Source: DATGFB01 sp032160545
Lineage (GTDB): Bacteria > Actinomycetota > Actinomycetes > Mycobacteriales > Jatrophihabitantaceae
Assembly (NCBI GenBank): GCA_032160545.1
Contig: JAVHVN010000139.1
Span: forward strand, 1 to 28,914
Length of the DNA: 28,914 nucleotides
Direction: 5' to 3'
Below, piece by piece: positions 6,086 through 13,933 of the stretch. Each line of letters starts with the position of its first letter. Position 1 is the first letter of the stretch. The notes beneath the pieces were generated by a model. That model saw only the letters and a list, made by a program, of their open reading frames with translations. It was not told where the DNA came from and did no database searches. A program made the position numbers and the translations under genes.

Positions 6086-7347
6086 GTTCGGTGTCGCGAG
6101 TGTTCACCGCACGGCTCGCAGGCATCGGCGTCTTCGACCCCGGCGGTGATCAGATCGGCCGCGTTCGCGACGCAGTGACCACCATGCGGGTTGACCGCCA
6201 GCCTCCGCGCGTTCTCGGTCTCGTCGTCGAACTGCAGCATCGGCACCGGATCTTCGTGCCGATGGGACGGGTTACCCGCATCGAGCCCGACGCCGTCGTG
6301 CTGTCATCGGGCACGGTCAACATGAAGCGCTTTGAGCGGCGGCCGAGCGAGGTCCTCGTGCTGGCCGAACTGCTCGACCGCACGGTCACGGTGCGAGAGA
6401 CCGGGCAGCAGGGCACCATCGTCGACGCCGCGATGGAGCAGAACCGCAGCCGCGACTGGGTCATCACGAAGCTGGCAGTACGGTCGCACGGCGGCGGCCG
6501 GCTCACCCGGCGGCGTGGCCAGCTTTGGCAGGTCGCGTGGAACGAGGTCGACGGCCTTGCCATGGTCGAGACCGAGCAGGGCACCAACACGCTGCTGTCC
6601 GTGCTGTCCGATATGCGCCCCGCAGACGTCGCGCAGGCGCTTCAGGACATGCCCGACAAGAGGCGGCGCGAGGTCGTCGCCGCGCTCGACGACGAACGTC
6701 TCGCCGATGTCCTGCAGGAGATGCCCGAGGACGACCAGGTCGAGCTGTTGAGCACGCTCGACGACGAGCGCGCGGCGGACGTCCTCGAGGCGATGGACGA
6801 CGACGACGCGGCCGACCTGCTCGGCGATCTGCCGGCCCACGACCAGCAACGACTGCTCGAGCTCATGGAGCCCGAAGAGGCCGAGCCGGTGCGCCGGCTG
6901 ATGCGTTACGGCGACTACACGGCCGGCGGCCTGATGACCTCCGAACCGGTCATTCTGCTGCCGGACGCCACCGTCGCCGAAGCGCTGGCACTGGTCCGCA
7001 ATCCCGAGCTCACGCCGGCCATCGCCGCGCAGGTGTTCGTCGTGCGACCGCCGCAGGCGACGCCGTCCGGTCGCTTCCTCGGCACCGCGCACATCCAGCG
7101 ATTGCTGCGCGAACCCCCGTCAGCGCTCGTCAGCGGCGTCTGCGAGAAGGACACCGACTCGCTACGGCCGGAGATGCCGATCGACGAGGTGACGCGGCAC
7201 CTCGCCACGTACAACCTGGTGGCCGCTCCGGTGGTCGACGAGCACGACCGGCTGCTCGGGGCAGTGTCGGTGGACGACGTGCTCGACCACCTGTTGCCCG
7301 AGGACTGGCGCGACACCACGGGCGTGCGCGAGGCCGGGAATGGCTGA
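6082..7347 (+). CDS. soluble MgtE-N/CBS-domain protein
   Basis: A 421-residue cytoplasmic protein. Residues 8-165 look like PRC-barrel-type beta modules. Residues 175-275 are the MgtE N-terminal superhelix, with repeated Asp-Asp-Glu-Arg-Ala-Asp-Val-Leu-type helices. Residues 284-405 carry a CBS pair (Gly-Gly-Leu-Met-Thr, then Ala-Pro-Val-Val-Asp). The transmembrane Mg2+ channel domain of true MgtE is missing, so this is a sensor-like protein and not a transporter by itself. GTG 6082 follows a strong GGAGGGAGG sequence. It overlaps the DUF1003 membrane gene by 8 nt, and in other actinobacteria the same pair lies near mrp. A role in divalent-ion or nucleotide sensing with its membrane partner is inference. 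Confidence 0.88.
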   Translation: MSSVSRVFTARLAGIGVFDPGGDQIGRVRDAVTTMRVDRQPPRVLGLVVELQHRHRIFVPMGRVTRIEPDAVVLSSGTVNMKRFERRPSEVLVLAELLDRTVTVRETGQQGTIVDAAMEQNRSRDWVITKLAVRSHGGGRLTRRRGQLWQVAWNEVDGLAMVETEQGTNTLLSVLSDMRPADVAQALQDMPDKRRREVVAALDDERLADVLQEMPEDDQVELLSTLDDERAADVLEAMDDDDAADLLGDLPAHDQQRLLELMEPEEAEPVRRLMRYGDYTAGGLMTSEPVILLPDATVAEALALVRNPELTPAIAAQVFVVRPPQATPSGRFLGTAHIQRLLREPPSALVSGVCEKDTDSLRPEMPIDEVTRHLATYNLVAAPVVDEHDRLLGAVSVDDVLDHLLPEDWRDTTGVREAGNG

Positions 7348-7831
7348 CCGCCGCGTCCGCCTCGACCAGCCGCGCGACCAGCGCCGCGGCCCGGTGGTGC
7401 GCTTCGACCCGGAGGCCTTCGGGCAGTGGACGGAACGGGTCGCGCGGTTCCTCGGCACCGGCCGCTACCTGGTCGTGCAGACCTTCCTGATCATCATCTG
7501 GGTGATCTGGAACATCGTGTTCCGGAACGGCCCGCTGCACTTCGACAAGTACCCGTTCATCTTCCTGACGCTGATCCTGTCGTTGCAGGCCGCGTACTCA
7601 GCGCCGCTGATCCTGCTGGCCCAGAACCGCCAGGACGACCGCGACCGGGTCAACCTCGACGCCGACCGGGACGAGGCGCGGCAGGCCAAGGCCGACCTCG
7701 AGTACCTCACCCGCGAGATCGCCTCGGTTCGGATGGCGCTCGGAGAGGTCGCCACCCGCGACTTCCTGCGTTCGGAACTCGGGCGACTCGAGGCCGCCCG
7801 CGAGCGCGAACGCGAGACCGTCGAGGACTGA
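7340..7831 (+). CDS. DUF1003 membrane protein
   Basis: A 163-residue DUF1003 protein: a cytoplasmic N-terminus, two transmembrane helices (about 42-60 and 73-94) joined by a short loop with Pro-Leu-His-Phe-Asp-Lys-Tyr-Pro-Phe, then a long charged helix/coiled coil (96-160). The motif Tyr-Ser-Ala-Pro-Leu-Ile-Leu-Leu-Ala-Gln-Asn-Arg-Gln at 86-98 is a family hallmark. The biochemical function is unknown. Its ATG lies inside the end of the MgtE-N/CBS gene (8-nt overlap), pointing to coupled translation and a joint role. It ends 6 nt before the convergent azlD. Confidence 0.9.
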   Translation: MADRRVRLDQPRDQRRGPVVRFDPEAFGQWTERVARFLGTGRYLVVQTFLIIIWVIWNIVFRNGPLHFDKYPFIFLTLILSLQAAYSAPLILLAQNRQDDRDRVNLDADRDEARQAKADLEYLTREIASVRMALGEVATRDFLRSELGRLEAARERERETVED

Positions 7832-7837
7832 GCCGCC

Positions 7838-8143
7838 TCAGGCGAGCCGGAGCAGCGCGGCCGTGAGCCCGGCGGCGACCACGACGACCAGGAAGGGCGC
7901 ACGGCGCCACACGGCCGCCGCACCGACCGCGAAGCCCGCGAGGCGCGGGCCGTCGAGCTGGATGTGCCGACCCTTCGCCACCGCTTCGACGACGACGAGC
8001 GCCGCGAGGAGCGCCACCGGCAGCAACTCGACCACGCCGCGCATCCTCGGCCGCTCGAGCAAGCGAGCCGGCACGAGGTATCCCGCGAGCTTGAACGCAT
8101 AGCAGCCCGCGCTCGTCGCGAGCACCAGAGCCCAGAGGTTCAC
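7838..8143 (-). CDS. azlD: AzlD-family branched-chain amino acid exporter subunit
   Basis: A 101-residue integral membrane protein with about four hydrophobic helices, matching the small AzlD subunit. Together with AzlC it forms an exporter of branched-chain or other amino acids (family knowledge from Bacillus AzlCD and Corynebacterium BrnFE). An Arg/Leu-rich segment with Arg-Gly-Val-Val-Glu-Leu-Leu-Pro-Val-Ala is typical. The GTG start overlaps the azlC stop (GTGA at 8140-8143), as expected for a two-subunit carrier. Confidence 0.88.
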   Translation of the reverse strand: MNLWALVLATSAGCYAFKLAGYLVPARLLERPRMRGVVELLPVALLAALVVVEAVAKGRHIQLDGPRLAGFAVGAAAVWRRAPFLVVVVAAGLTAALLRLA

Positions 8144-8820
8144 GTCCGCACCTTCGCCGTCGCGAGCAGCAGCGCCGCGCTGGCGGCGAGCACCGGAACG
8201 CCGGGCGGCGTGAACGGGATGAGGACCAGCGCGACCAGCGCCCCGGTCGTGGCGACACGCCGCTCGATGCGGCCGTTCCGCAGCCGCGGCGCGAGCAACG
8301 CCAGGAACGCGGCGGGGACGACGGCATCGAGCCCGAGCGTCGACGGATCACCGACCGCGCTGGCGCCGACCGCGCCCAACAGGGTCGAGAGATTCCAGAA
8401 GACGAAGACGCCGGCGGCTGTCCACCAGAAGGCGACTCGGCCGAGCTCGGCGTCGCGCTGGGCGACCGCCATCGCCGTCGACTCGTCGATCGTCCCGAGC
8501 GCGGCCAGGAGCCGCCGCACGCCCCGCACGCGCAACAGTGGCGAGAGCCGCATCGCGTAGAGCATGTTGCGCGACCCGAGCAACAGCCCACTGCCGAGGG
8601 CGGCGAACAGCGTTCCGCCCGCGGCCGCTACCCCGACCACGGCGAACTGCGTGCCACCCGTGAAGGCCAGCAGCGACAGCAGGCAGCTCTGCAGCACGCT
8701 GAGCCCGGCCGACACCGCGGCGGCGCCGAAGGCGAATCCGTACGCGCCGACGGCGACGCCCACCCCGAGGGAGTTGCGGACGACCGCCGTGCGGGGAGAC
8801 TGCGGCACCGCGCCGGTCAT
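8140..8820 (-). CDS. azlC: AzlC-family branched-chain amino acid exporter subunit
   Basis: A 226-residue polytopic protein of the AzlC/BrnF family. Diagnostic segments are Ala-Phe-Thr-Gly-Gly-Thr-Gln-Phe-Ala (about 52-60) and Gly-Ser-Arg-Asn-Met-Leu-Tyr-Ala-Met-Arg-Leu-Ser-Pro (about 82-94). It is the large subunit of a proton-driven amino acid exporter. Its ATG overlaps the marR stop by 4 nt and its stop overlaps azlD, so marR-azlC-azlD reads as one translationally coupled operon. Regulation of export by the MarR protein is likely, with an amino acid or drug-like ligand unknown. Confidence 0.92.
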   Translation of the reverse strand: MTGAVPQSPRTAVVRNSLGVGVAVGAYGFAFGAAAVSAGLSVLQSCLLSLLAFTGGTQFAVVGVAAAGGTLFAALGSGLLLGSRNMLYAMRLSPLLRVRGVRRLLAALGTIDESTAMAVAQRDAELGRVAFWWTAAGVFVFWNLSTLLGAVGASAVGDPSTLGLDAVVPAAFLALLAPRLRNGRIERRVATTGALVALVLIPFTPPGVPVLAASAALLLATAKVRT

Positions 8821-9311
8821 CCGATGTGTGGCCCGCCGTCCGAGCCCTCGGGAGCGGGCCCGATGCGGCCGAGCAGCTCTGCCAACAGGAGCAGCTCGGC
8901 GTCGGAGAACTTCGCGAGCCAGTGCCGCTCGACGCCTGCAAGATGCACCGGCGCCGCGGTGCGCAGGCGCCGAAGCCCGACGAGGGTGAGGACTGTGTAG
9001 GTACCGCGCGCATCGTGCAGCGACGGCTCGCGCGCGACGAGGCCTTCGGCCTGCAGGCGGTCGACGAGCCTGGTCAGACCCGACCGGGAGAGCAGCACGC
9101 GGTCGGCCAGTTCGGCCATCCGCAGCCGCCTGTCAGGCGCCTCTGCCAGCTGGAGCAGAACGTCGTACCAGGTGAGCGGCAGGCGGACCTCGGCGAGTTC
9201 ACGCTCCAGTTCGCGCGTCGTTGCCGCGTGCGCGCGCAGGAAGGCACGCCACGCCCCTAGCCGCCAGTCCGAGGCGCCGATGTGCGACGTCATCCCGGTC
9301 ACCTGGCTCAT
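8817..9311 (-). CDS. MarR-family transcriptional regulator
   Basis: A 164-residue winged-helix regulator. The recognition region reads Arg-Met-Ala-Glu-Leu-Ala-Asp-Arg-Val-Leu-Leu-Ser-Arg-Ser-Gly-Leu-Thr-Arg-Leu-Val, followed by a beta-wing with Ala-Arg-Gly-Thr-Tyr, the MarR layout. The ATG at 9311 is preferred because a TAGGAT box lies 8 nt upstream, giving a near-leaderless mRNA. An ATG six codons further in (9293) is an alternative. It is the first gene of the azlCD operon and diverges from mrp across 43 bp, so a protein bound there could affect both promoters. It is probably an autoregulator of the exporter. Confidence 0.88.
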   Translation of the reverse strand: MSQVTGMTSHIGASDWRLGAWRAFLRAHAATTRELERELAEVRLPLTWYDVLLQLAEAPDRRLRMAELADRVLLSRSGLTRLVDRLQAEGLVAREPSLHDARGTYTVLTLVGLRRLRTAAPVHLAGVERHWLAKFSDAELLLLAELLGRIGPAPEGSDGGPHIG

Positions 9312-9319
9312 GGGCATCG

Positions 9320-9325
9320 ATCCTA
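9320..9325 (-). promoter_or_regulatory. -10 box of marR-azlCD
   Basis: TAGGAT on the minus strand ends 8 nt before the ATG at 9311. It supports this start and a leader of only 1-2 nt. Confidence 0.45.
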
Positions 9326-9341
9326 ATCGCGCGCGTGTCCG

Positions 9342-9347
9342 TACCAT
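9342..9347 (+). promoter_or_regulatory. -10 box of mrp (leaderless)
   Basis: TACCAT lies 7 nt before the GTG at 9355. Its distance places the RNA start at the start codon. It faces the marR -10 box across 16 bp. Confidence 0.45.
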
Positions 9348-9354
9348 CGGTGTT

Positions 9355-10485
9355 GTGCCGACCCCAGACGAAACCGCTGTCCGCGCCGCCCTCGCGGGCG
9401 TGAACGACCCTGAGATCCACCGTCCGATCACCGACCTGGGGATGGTCGACAACGTCGCCGTCGGAGCCGACGGCTCGGTGGCGGTGCGCGTGCTGCTCAC
9501 GGTGCCCGGCTGCCCGATGAAGGAGCAGCTCACCCGCGAGGTCACCGGCGCCGTCTCGTCGGTCCCCGGCGTCAGCGGCGTGTCGGTCGAGCTGGGCGTG
9601 ATGAATGCCGAGCAGCTCACAGCGTTGCGCAAGACTGTACGAGGCGACGCCCCGGCGAACGAGATCCCATTCGCCCAGCCCGGCTCGCGCACCCGGGTCT
9701 ACGCGGTCGCCTCCGGCAAGGGGGGCGTGGGCAAGTCGTCGGTCACCGTCAACCTCGCCGCTGCACTCGCGGCCAAAGGACTGGCGGTCGGGGTCCTCGA
9801 CGCCGACATCTACGGCTTCTCCGTGCCGCGCATGCTGGGGGTCACCGGCAAGCCGACGCAGGTGGAGCAGATGATCATGCCGCCGGTCGCGCACGGGGTG
9901 AAGGTCATCTCGATCGGCATGTTCACACCGGGCAACACCGCGGTCGTCTGGCGCGGGCCGATGTTGCACCGCGCGTTGCAGCAGTTCCTCGCCGATGTGT
10001 TCTGGGGCGACCTGGACGTCCTGCTCATGGATCTCCCGCCGGGCACTGGTGATATCGCGATCTCGGTGGCCCAGCTGGTTCCGTCGGCAGAGCTGCTGGT
10101 CGTGACCACCCCGCAACTCGCGGCCCGCGAGGTCGCCGAGCGGGCCGGTTCGATCGCCCTGCAGACCCACCAGCAGATCGTGGGCGTCGTCGAGAACATG
10201 AGCTGGCTCGAGCTGCCCGACGGGACCCGCATGGAGCTCTTCGGCAGCGGCGGCGGCCAGGCGGTCGCCGATTCGCTCGCCGCGCTGACCGGCACCCGGG
10301 TGCCGCTGCTCGGGCAGATACCGATCGATCAGCGGGTCCGTGAGGGGGGCGATGCCGGCGCACCCGTCGTCGTGACCGACCCGCAAGCCCCTGCCGCCGT
10401 GGCGATGAGCGGCGTAGCCGATGCGCTGGCCGCCCGCCAGCACAGCCTCGTCGGCCGTTCGCTGGGGCTGGCGCCCGCGCGCTAG
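9355..10485 (+). CDS. mrp: Mrp/NBP35-family P-loop ATPase (Fe-S carrier)
   Basis: A 376-residue ApbC/Mrp ATPase that carries or inserts iron-sulfur clusters in the cytoplasm. Residues 4-80 are the MIP18/DUF59 domain with the Asp-Pro-Glu-Ile and Gly-Cys-Pro-Met motifs. The deviant Walker A is at 121-129 (GKGGVGKSS). Walker B-like Asp-Leu-Pro-Pro-Gly-Thr-Gly-Asp and Glu-Asn-Met-Ser-Trp follow. The CxxC pair that binds the bridging cluster in E. coli and eukaryotic homologues is absent (the stretch after the ENMSW motif contains no Cys). Mycobacterial Mrp also lacks it, to my recollection. GTG 9355 follows a -10 box by 7 nt. It converges on tatB. Confidence 0.95.
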   Translation: MPTPDETAVRAALAGVNDPEIHRPITDLGMVDNVAVGADGSVAVRVLLTVPGCPMKEQLTREVTGAVSSVPGVSGVSVELGVMNAEQLTALRKTVRGDAPANEIPFAQPGSRTRVYAVASGKGGVGKSSVTVNLAAALAAKGLAVGVLDADIYGFSVPRMLGVTGKPTQVEQMIMPPVAHGVKVISIGMFTPGNTAVVWRGPMLHRALQQFLADVFWGDLDVLLMDLPPGTGDIAISVAQLVPSAELLVVTTPQLAAREVAERAGSIALQTHQQIVGVVENMSWLELPDGTRMELFGSGGGQAVADSLAALTGTRVPLLGQIPIDQRVREGGDAGAPVVVTDPQAPAAVAMSGVADALAARQHSLVGRSLGLAPAR

Positions 10486-10492
10486 CCGACGC

Positions 10493-10906
10493 TCAGGTTG
10501 CGTCGTCGTCGTACGGTGCGGGCTCGCCGCGCCCGAGCGGCTGCTGCTTCTGGACGTTGACGACGGGCTGCGCCGGCTGCTCGGCAACGGCCGGCGGTTC
10601 GTCGGCGCCCATCACTGCGCGCTGGATCGCCGACCGTGGGTCGAGCTTGCGCAGGTCGTTCGCGAAGTCGTCGCCGAGCACGGCGCGCTGGATCGCGGTG
10701 CGAGGGTGCAGGTTGCGCAGGTCGACGTCCGCGAACTCAGGACCGAGTTCGTCGCGCAGCTGCTCGCGGGCGCCGGTTGCCATGTCACGCAGCGTGCGGA
10801 TCATCCGGGCGGCATCGCGAGCCAGGCCCGGCAGCCGGTCGGGGCCCAGGACGATCAGGCCCACGACGGCGAGCACGAGGAACTCCATCGGCCCGACGTT
10901 GAACAC
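10493..10906 (-). CDS. tatB: Sec-independent protein translocase TatB
   Basis: A 137-residue twin-arginine translocase component that binds folded Tat substrates together with TatC. It has a very short N-terminus, one membrane helix (about 6-21) followed by the Gly-Pro-Asp-Arg-Leu-Pro hinge, then an amphipathic helix (25-58) and a hydrophilic tail. The tail holds a tandem repeat of 15 residues (66-80 and 88-102, each L-x-P-R-x-A-I-Q-R-A-V) that I do not know from standard TatB. The C-terminal Asp-Asp-Asp-Ala-Thr resembles the mycobacterial end. The GTG at 10906 has a TACACT box 6 nt upstream. It follows htrA by 94 bp in the sigE-rseA-htrA-tatB order. Confidence 0.93.
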   Translation of the reverse strand: MFNVGPMEFLVLAVVGLIVLGPDRLPGLARDAARMIRTLRDMATGAREQLRDELGPEFADVDLRNLHPRTAIQRAVLGDDFANDLRKLDPRSAIQRAVMGADEPPAVAEQPAQPVVNVQKQQPLGRGEPAPYDDDAT

Positions 10907-10912
10907 GTTGCG

Positions 10913-10918
10913 AGTGTA
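10913..10918 (-). promoter_or_regulatory. -10 box of tatB (leaderless)
   Basis: TACACT on the minus strand lies 6 nt before the GTG at 10906. It suggests tatB has its own leaderless promoter besides any read-through from htrA. Confidence 0.45.
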
Positions 10919-11000
10919 GGCCCGAATGCGGACGGTGCAGCCGTGCGCGGGGTGTGAGAGATCAGCCGCAACCGGTCAGCCCCGCGGCGACGACGTGCGC

Positions 11001-12653
11001 TCAGTCGGAGCCGAGCGTCACCTTCGCGGTGTGCTTGTCGGTACCGCGGATGTACGTGACCGCGATCGTCTCGCCCGGCTTGTGGTTCTGGACCACGACG
11101 ACCAACTGGTCATAGCTGGGCACGCTGCGCCCGTCGGCCGCGACAACCACGTCGCCCGCCTGGAGGCCCGCCTTGGCAGCTGCGCCGCCGTCGACCACCT
11201 GCTCGAGGTAGGCCCCCGAGTGCAGGCCGTCCTGCGTCGTCGCCGTCTTGCCCTGGGTGCCGAACGAGGCATGGACCGCCTTGCCGGTGCGGATCAGTTG
11301 CTGCGCGATGTCCCGTGCGTAGTTGATCGGAATGGCGAAGCCGATACCGCTGACCGACGACGAGCCGCCGGTCGCGTCCGGGGCGCTCAGCGCGGCAGCC
11401 GAGTTTATGCCGACGACGGCGCCGGACGCGTCGACGAGCGCGCCGCCCGAGTTGCCGTGGTTGATAGCGGCGTCGGTCTGGATCGCGTCGAGGTAGATGC
11501 CCTGACCGCCGGAGGCGTCGGGAATGTGGACGGCGCGGTCGAGCGCCGAGACGATGCCCTCGGTCACGGTGCCCTGCAGCGCGAGCGGCGAGCCGATGGC
11601 GATCACCGGGTCACCCACCGCGAGGGTGCTCGAGTCACCCAGCGACGCCACCGTTAGCTTCGTCGTCGGGACCTTGAGGACGGCGAGGTCGCTCGTCGGG
11701 TCGAGTCCGACGATCTGGGCCTTCGCGGTGGACTCGTCGGCAAACGTGACCACGATCGAACCGTTCCCACCCGCCGCCGCGGCGACCACGTGGTTGTTCG
11801 TCAGGACGTAGCCGTTCTTGTCGATGACGACGCCGGAGCCGACGGCGTACTCGTTCGACGTGGTGACGGCGACCAACACCACGGCCGGGCCGACGCGCTT
11901 GGCGAGGTCGGCGATCGAGCCGGGCGGCCGGTTCGCCGGCTTGCCGGTCTTGGCCAGCGCCACGTCGTTGCGGTGCAGCAGGTTGTCGCCGCGCTTCGCG
12001 AGCCAATACCCGGTGCCGCCGCCAATCGCACCGACGAGCAATCCCAGGAGGACGAGGAAGAGCACCCCGCGCCGGCCCGGACGCAGCCGATGGACGACGG
12101 CTGGGGAGCCCTTCTCGTCATCGTCGCCGCCGGGCTCGTCATCGACGTGCTCGGTGTCGGCCGTCGGGTCGAGTTGAGCAGGACCGTCACCGGTGAACAC
12201 GGCGCCGCGGCCCAGCCAGTACGGCGACGCGGGGTCGCGCCATGGGTCGGTTCGGGCGTCGGTCTTCCACCACGGCGACTCGGGCGCGGGACCCGCCGGC
12301 GCGATGCGGGTGCCAGGCGCCGGGTCGAATCCGTCGTGCGCGGCGGCAGGAGTCCCGAACGCCTCTTCGAAGGCCCGGGGGACGGCCGGGCGCTCGGACG
12401 GCCGCGGCCCGATCCGGTTTCCCGGGGCGGGCGCAAAAGCGAGCCCCTCGCCCGGCGCCGCGAAGGCCGCGCGCTCGTCCGGGGAGACGGTCGGGGGCGG
12501 CGGCAGGTAGCTAGCGGCGGCGACCTCGGCCGGGTCACGCGGAGCGAACGGGTCCTCGACGCCGTCAGGACGGGCGTAGAGCACGTCGTCGGTGCTCGGC
12601 GCCCGCAGCTCGGCGGGCCCCGGACCGGGACCGTTCGGACCGTGATCGGTCAC
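11001..12653 (-). CDS. htrA: membrane-anchored HtrA/DegP serine protease with PDZ domain
   Basis: A 550-residue envelope protease that degrades or refolds damaged exported proteins. A 195-residue Pro/Asp-rich cytoplasmic part precedes one transmembrane helix (about 196-217). The trypsin-like domain has the triad His288 (Thr-Asn-Asn-His-Val), Asp322 (Thr-Ser-Asp-Leu-Ala) and Ser402 (Gly-Asn-Ser-Gly-Gly-Ala). A PDZ domain occupies about 465-548 with Ala-Gly-Leu-Gln-Ala-Gly-Asp-Val-Val. The cytoplasmic part carries two copies of an 11-residue motif, F-x-PAPG-x-RI-x-P (73-83, 109-119), and an acidic run before the membrane. The GTG at 12653 has GAGGAG 7 nt upstream. Position after sigE-rseA matches the mycobacterial HtrA that takes part in the SigE envelope stress response. 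Confidence 0.95.
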   Translation of the reverse strand: MTDHGPNGPGPGPAELRAPSTDDVLYARPDGVEDPFAPRDPAEVAAASYLPPPPTVSPDERAAFAAPGEGLAFAPAPGNRIGPRPSERPAVPRAFEEAFGTPAAAHDGFDPAPGTRIAPAGPAPESPWWKTDARTDPWRDPASPYWLGRGAVFTGDGPAQLDPTADTEHVDDEPGGDDDEKGSPAVVHRLRPGRRGVLFLVLLGLLVGAIGGGTGYWLAKRGDNLLHRNDVALAKTGKPANRPPGSIADLAKRVGPAVVLVAVTTSNEYAVGSGVVIDKNGYVLTNNHVVAAAAGGNGSIVVTFADESTAKAQIVGLDPTSDLAVLKVPTTKLTVASLGDSSTLAVGDPVIAIGSPLALQGTVTEGIVSALDRAVHIPDASGGQGIYLDAIQTDAAINHGNSGGALVDASGAVVGINSAAALSAPDATGGSSSVSGIGFAIPINYARDIAQQLIRTGKAVHASFGTQGKTATTQDGLHSGAYLEQVVDGGAAAKAGLQAGDVVVAADGRSVPSYDQLVVVVQNHKPGETIAVTYIRGTDKHTAKVTLGSD

Positions 12654-12743
12654 CCAGTGCTCCTCATCGCAGACGACGCGTGTCCATCGAGTCTGCCTCA
12701 GCGAGCTGTGATCCGCCTCGGCGGTCGACACTCGCCGCTGGGG

Positions 12744-13265
12744 TCAGCGCAGACCTATCCGGGTCAGCCGCACCGGCTCGACGAAGCTGGAGCCGGAGCC
12801 GCCGGTCACGCCGGCCGGGGCGACACCGGTGCCCGCAGGGGGCTGCCGATGGGTGCCCGACGCAGTGGCGCTGCCAACGGCCACGGCGCCGAGCGCGACG
12901 ACCGCGGTCGCCGCGAGCGCGAAGGGCATCCCCCGGCGGCTGCGGGGCTGCGGAGCGTCGAGTGCGGCCGACGTGAGCGTGCCGAACGCCGCGAACATGG
13001 GTGAACCGTCGGGACCCAGCGTCGCGGGAACACCCGACACCGGGGTGGTGTCGGGCAGGGACTTCAGCCGATCGAGCAGCCCGCTCGGCACGGCGGGGGC
13101 GGCCGCCGATCGCAGCGCCAGGACCGCCTCGCGCTGGACGGCGACCGCGTCGGCGCACTCGGAACAGACCGCGGCGTGCTTGGTCGCCCGCTCGCGCGCA
13201 TGGCCGGTGAGGACGCCGTCGGCGAAGGCGGCGACGGCCTCGTCCGAGAGGTGTTGGGAACTCAT
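12744..13265 (-). CDS. rseA: anti-sigma factor RseA-like, zinc-binding, membrane-anchored
   Basis: A 173-residue anti-sigma factor. The N-terminal cytoplasmic ZAS domain has the His30-x3-Cys34-x2-Cys37 motif that senses redox or stress and holds the ECF sigma factor. A linker follows, then one transmembrane helix (about 113-134), and a short extracytoplasmic tail. The stop codon of sigE overlaps its ATG by one base (TGATG), the standard stoichiometric arrangement. The mycobacterial RseA (Rv1222) is shorter and described as soluble, so the membrane anchor seen here suggests release by regulated proteolysis instead; that is inference. Confidence 0.9.
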   Translation of the reverse strand: MSSQHLSDEAVAAFADGVLTGHARERATKHAAVCSECADAVAVQREAVLALRSAAAPAVPSGLLDRLKSLPDTTPVSGVPATLGPDGSPMFAAFGTLTSAALDAPQPRSRRGMPFALAATAVVALGAVAVGSATASGTHRQPPAGTGVAPAGVTGGSGSSFVEPVRLTRIGLR

Positions 13266-13849
13266 CAAGCCCCGGCCTCCGACCCGGCGTGCGAGCGGCC
13301 GACCGGGGTGCCCGGCGCGCGGTGCGCGAGAGCCTCGCGCAGTAGCACCCGGCCGCGGTGGATGCGCGAACGCACCGTGCCGACCTTGATGCCGAGGGTG
13401 GCGGCGATCTCCTCGTACGAGAGCTGCTCGAGGTCGCACAGGACCACCGCGACCCGGAAGTCGGCAGGCAGGGCGTCCAGCGCCTGCTGGATCTCGGGAT
13501 CGAGGTGCATCTCGTCGTAGGCCTGCTCCGGGCCGGACTCGCTCGAGGCCAGCCGGTCACCGGCGTCCTCGGGCAGCGCGTCGAAGCGGATCCGCTGGCG
13601 GCGGCGGACCAGGTCGAGGAACAGGTTCGTGGTGATGCGGTGCAACCAACCCTCGAACGTCCCGGGCGTGTAATCGGCGAGCGAGCGGAAGACCCGGACG
13701 AACGTCTCCTGGGTGAGGTCCTCGGCGTCGGCCTTGTTACCGGAAAGGCGGTAGGCCAACCGGTAGACCCGGTCGGCATGCTGACGAACGACCTCGTCCC
13801 ACGAGGGAGCCGCCCATTGCGACACCTCGTTAGTGGTCTCGACCGTCAC
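13265..13849 (-). CDS. sigE: ECF RNA polymerase sigma factor, SigE-like
   Basis: A 194-residue ECF sigma factor. Region 2 (about 21-90) contains Ala-Asp-Ala-Glu-Asp-Leu-Thr-Gln-Glu-Thr-Phe and Phe-Glu-Gly-Trp-Leu-His-Arg-Ile-Thr. Region 4 (about 118-175) contains Leu-Ser-Tyr-Glu-Glu-Ile-Ala-Ala-Thr-Leu and Gly-Thr-Val-Arg-Ser-Arg-Ile-His-Arg-Gly-Arg. The order sigE-rseA-htrA-tatB with mrp nearby matches Rv1221-Rv1224 and Rv1229c of M. tuberculosis, which identifies it as the SigE envelope-stress factor. GTG 13849 has GAGG about 6 nt upstream. A GGGAAC-N17-CGTT promoter about 85 nt upstream matches what such a sigma factor recognises, so it probably activates its own operon. Confidence 0.94.
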   Translation of the reverse strand: MTVETTNEVSQWAAPSWDEVVRQHADRVYRLAYRLSGNKADAEDLTQETFVRVFRSLADYTPGTFEGWLHRITTNLFLDLVRRRQRIRFDALPEDAGDRLASSESGPEQAYDEMHLDPEIQQALDALPADFRVAVVLCDLEQLSYEEIAATLGIKVGTVRSRIHRGRVLLREALAHRAPGTPVGRSHAGSEAGA

Positions 13850-13933
13850 TGATCCTCACCCCTGCTGGTGTTCGGCGCCCCCGCGGAAACACCGGGGCCA
13901 CCGAGACAACCAGCGCCAGCTGTTCTGCGGTGT

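Noticed and set aside
7834..7844. CGCCT-C-AGGCG between the DUF1003 and azlD genes as a terminator
   Set aside because: A one-base loop is not a plausible RNA hairpin and no other structure was seen.
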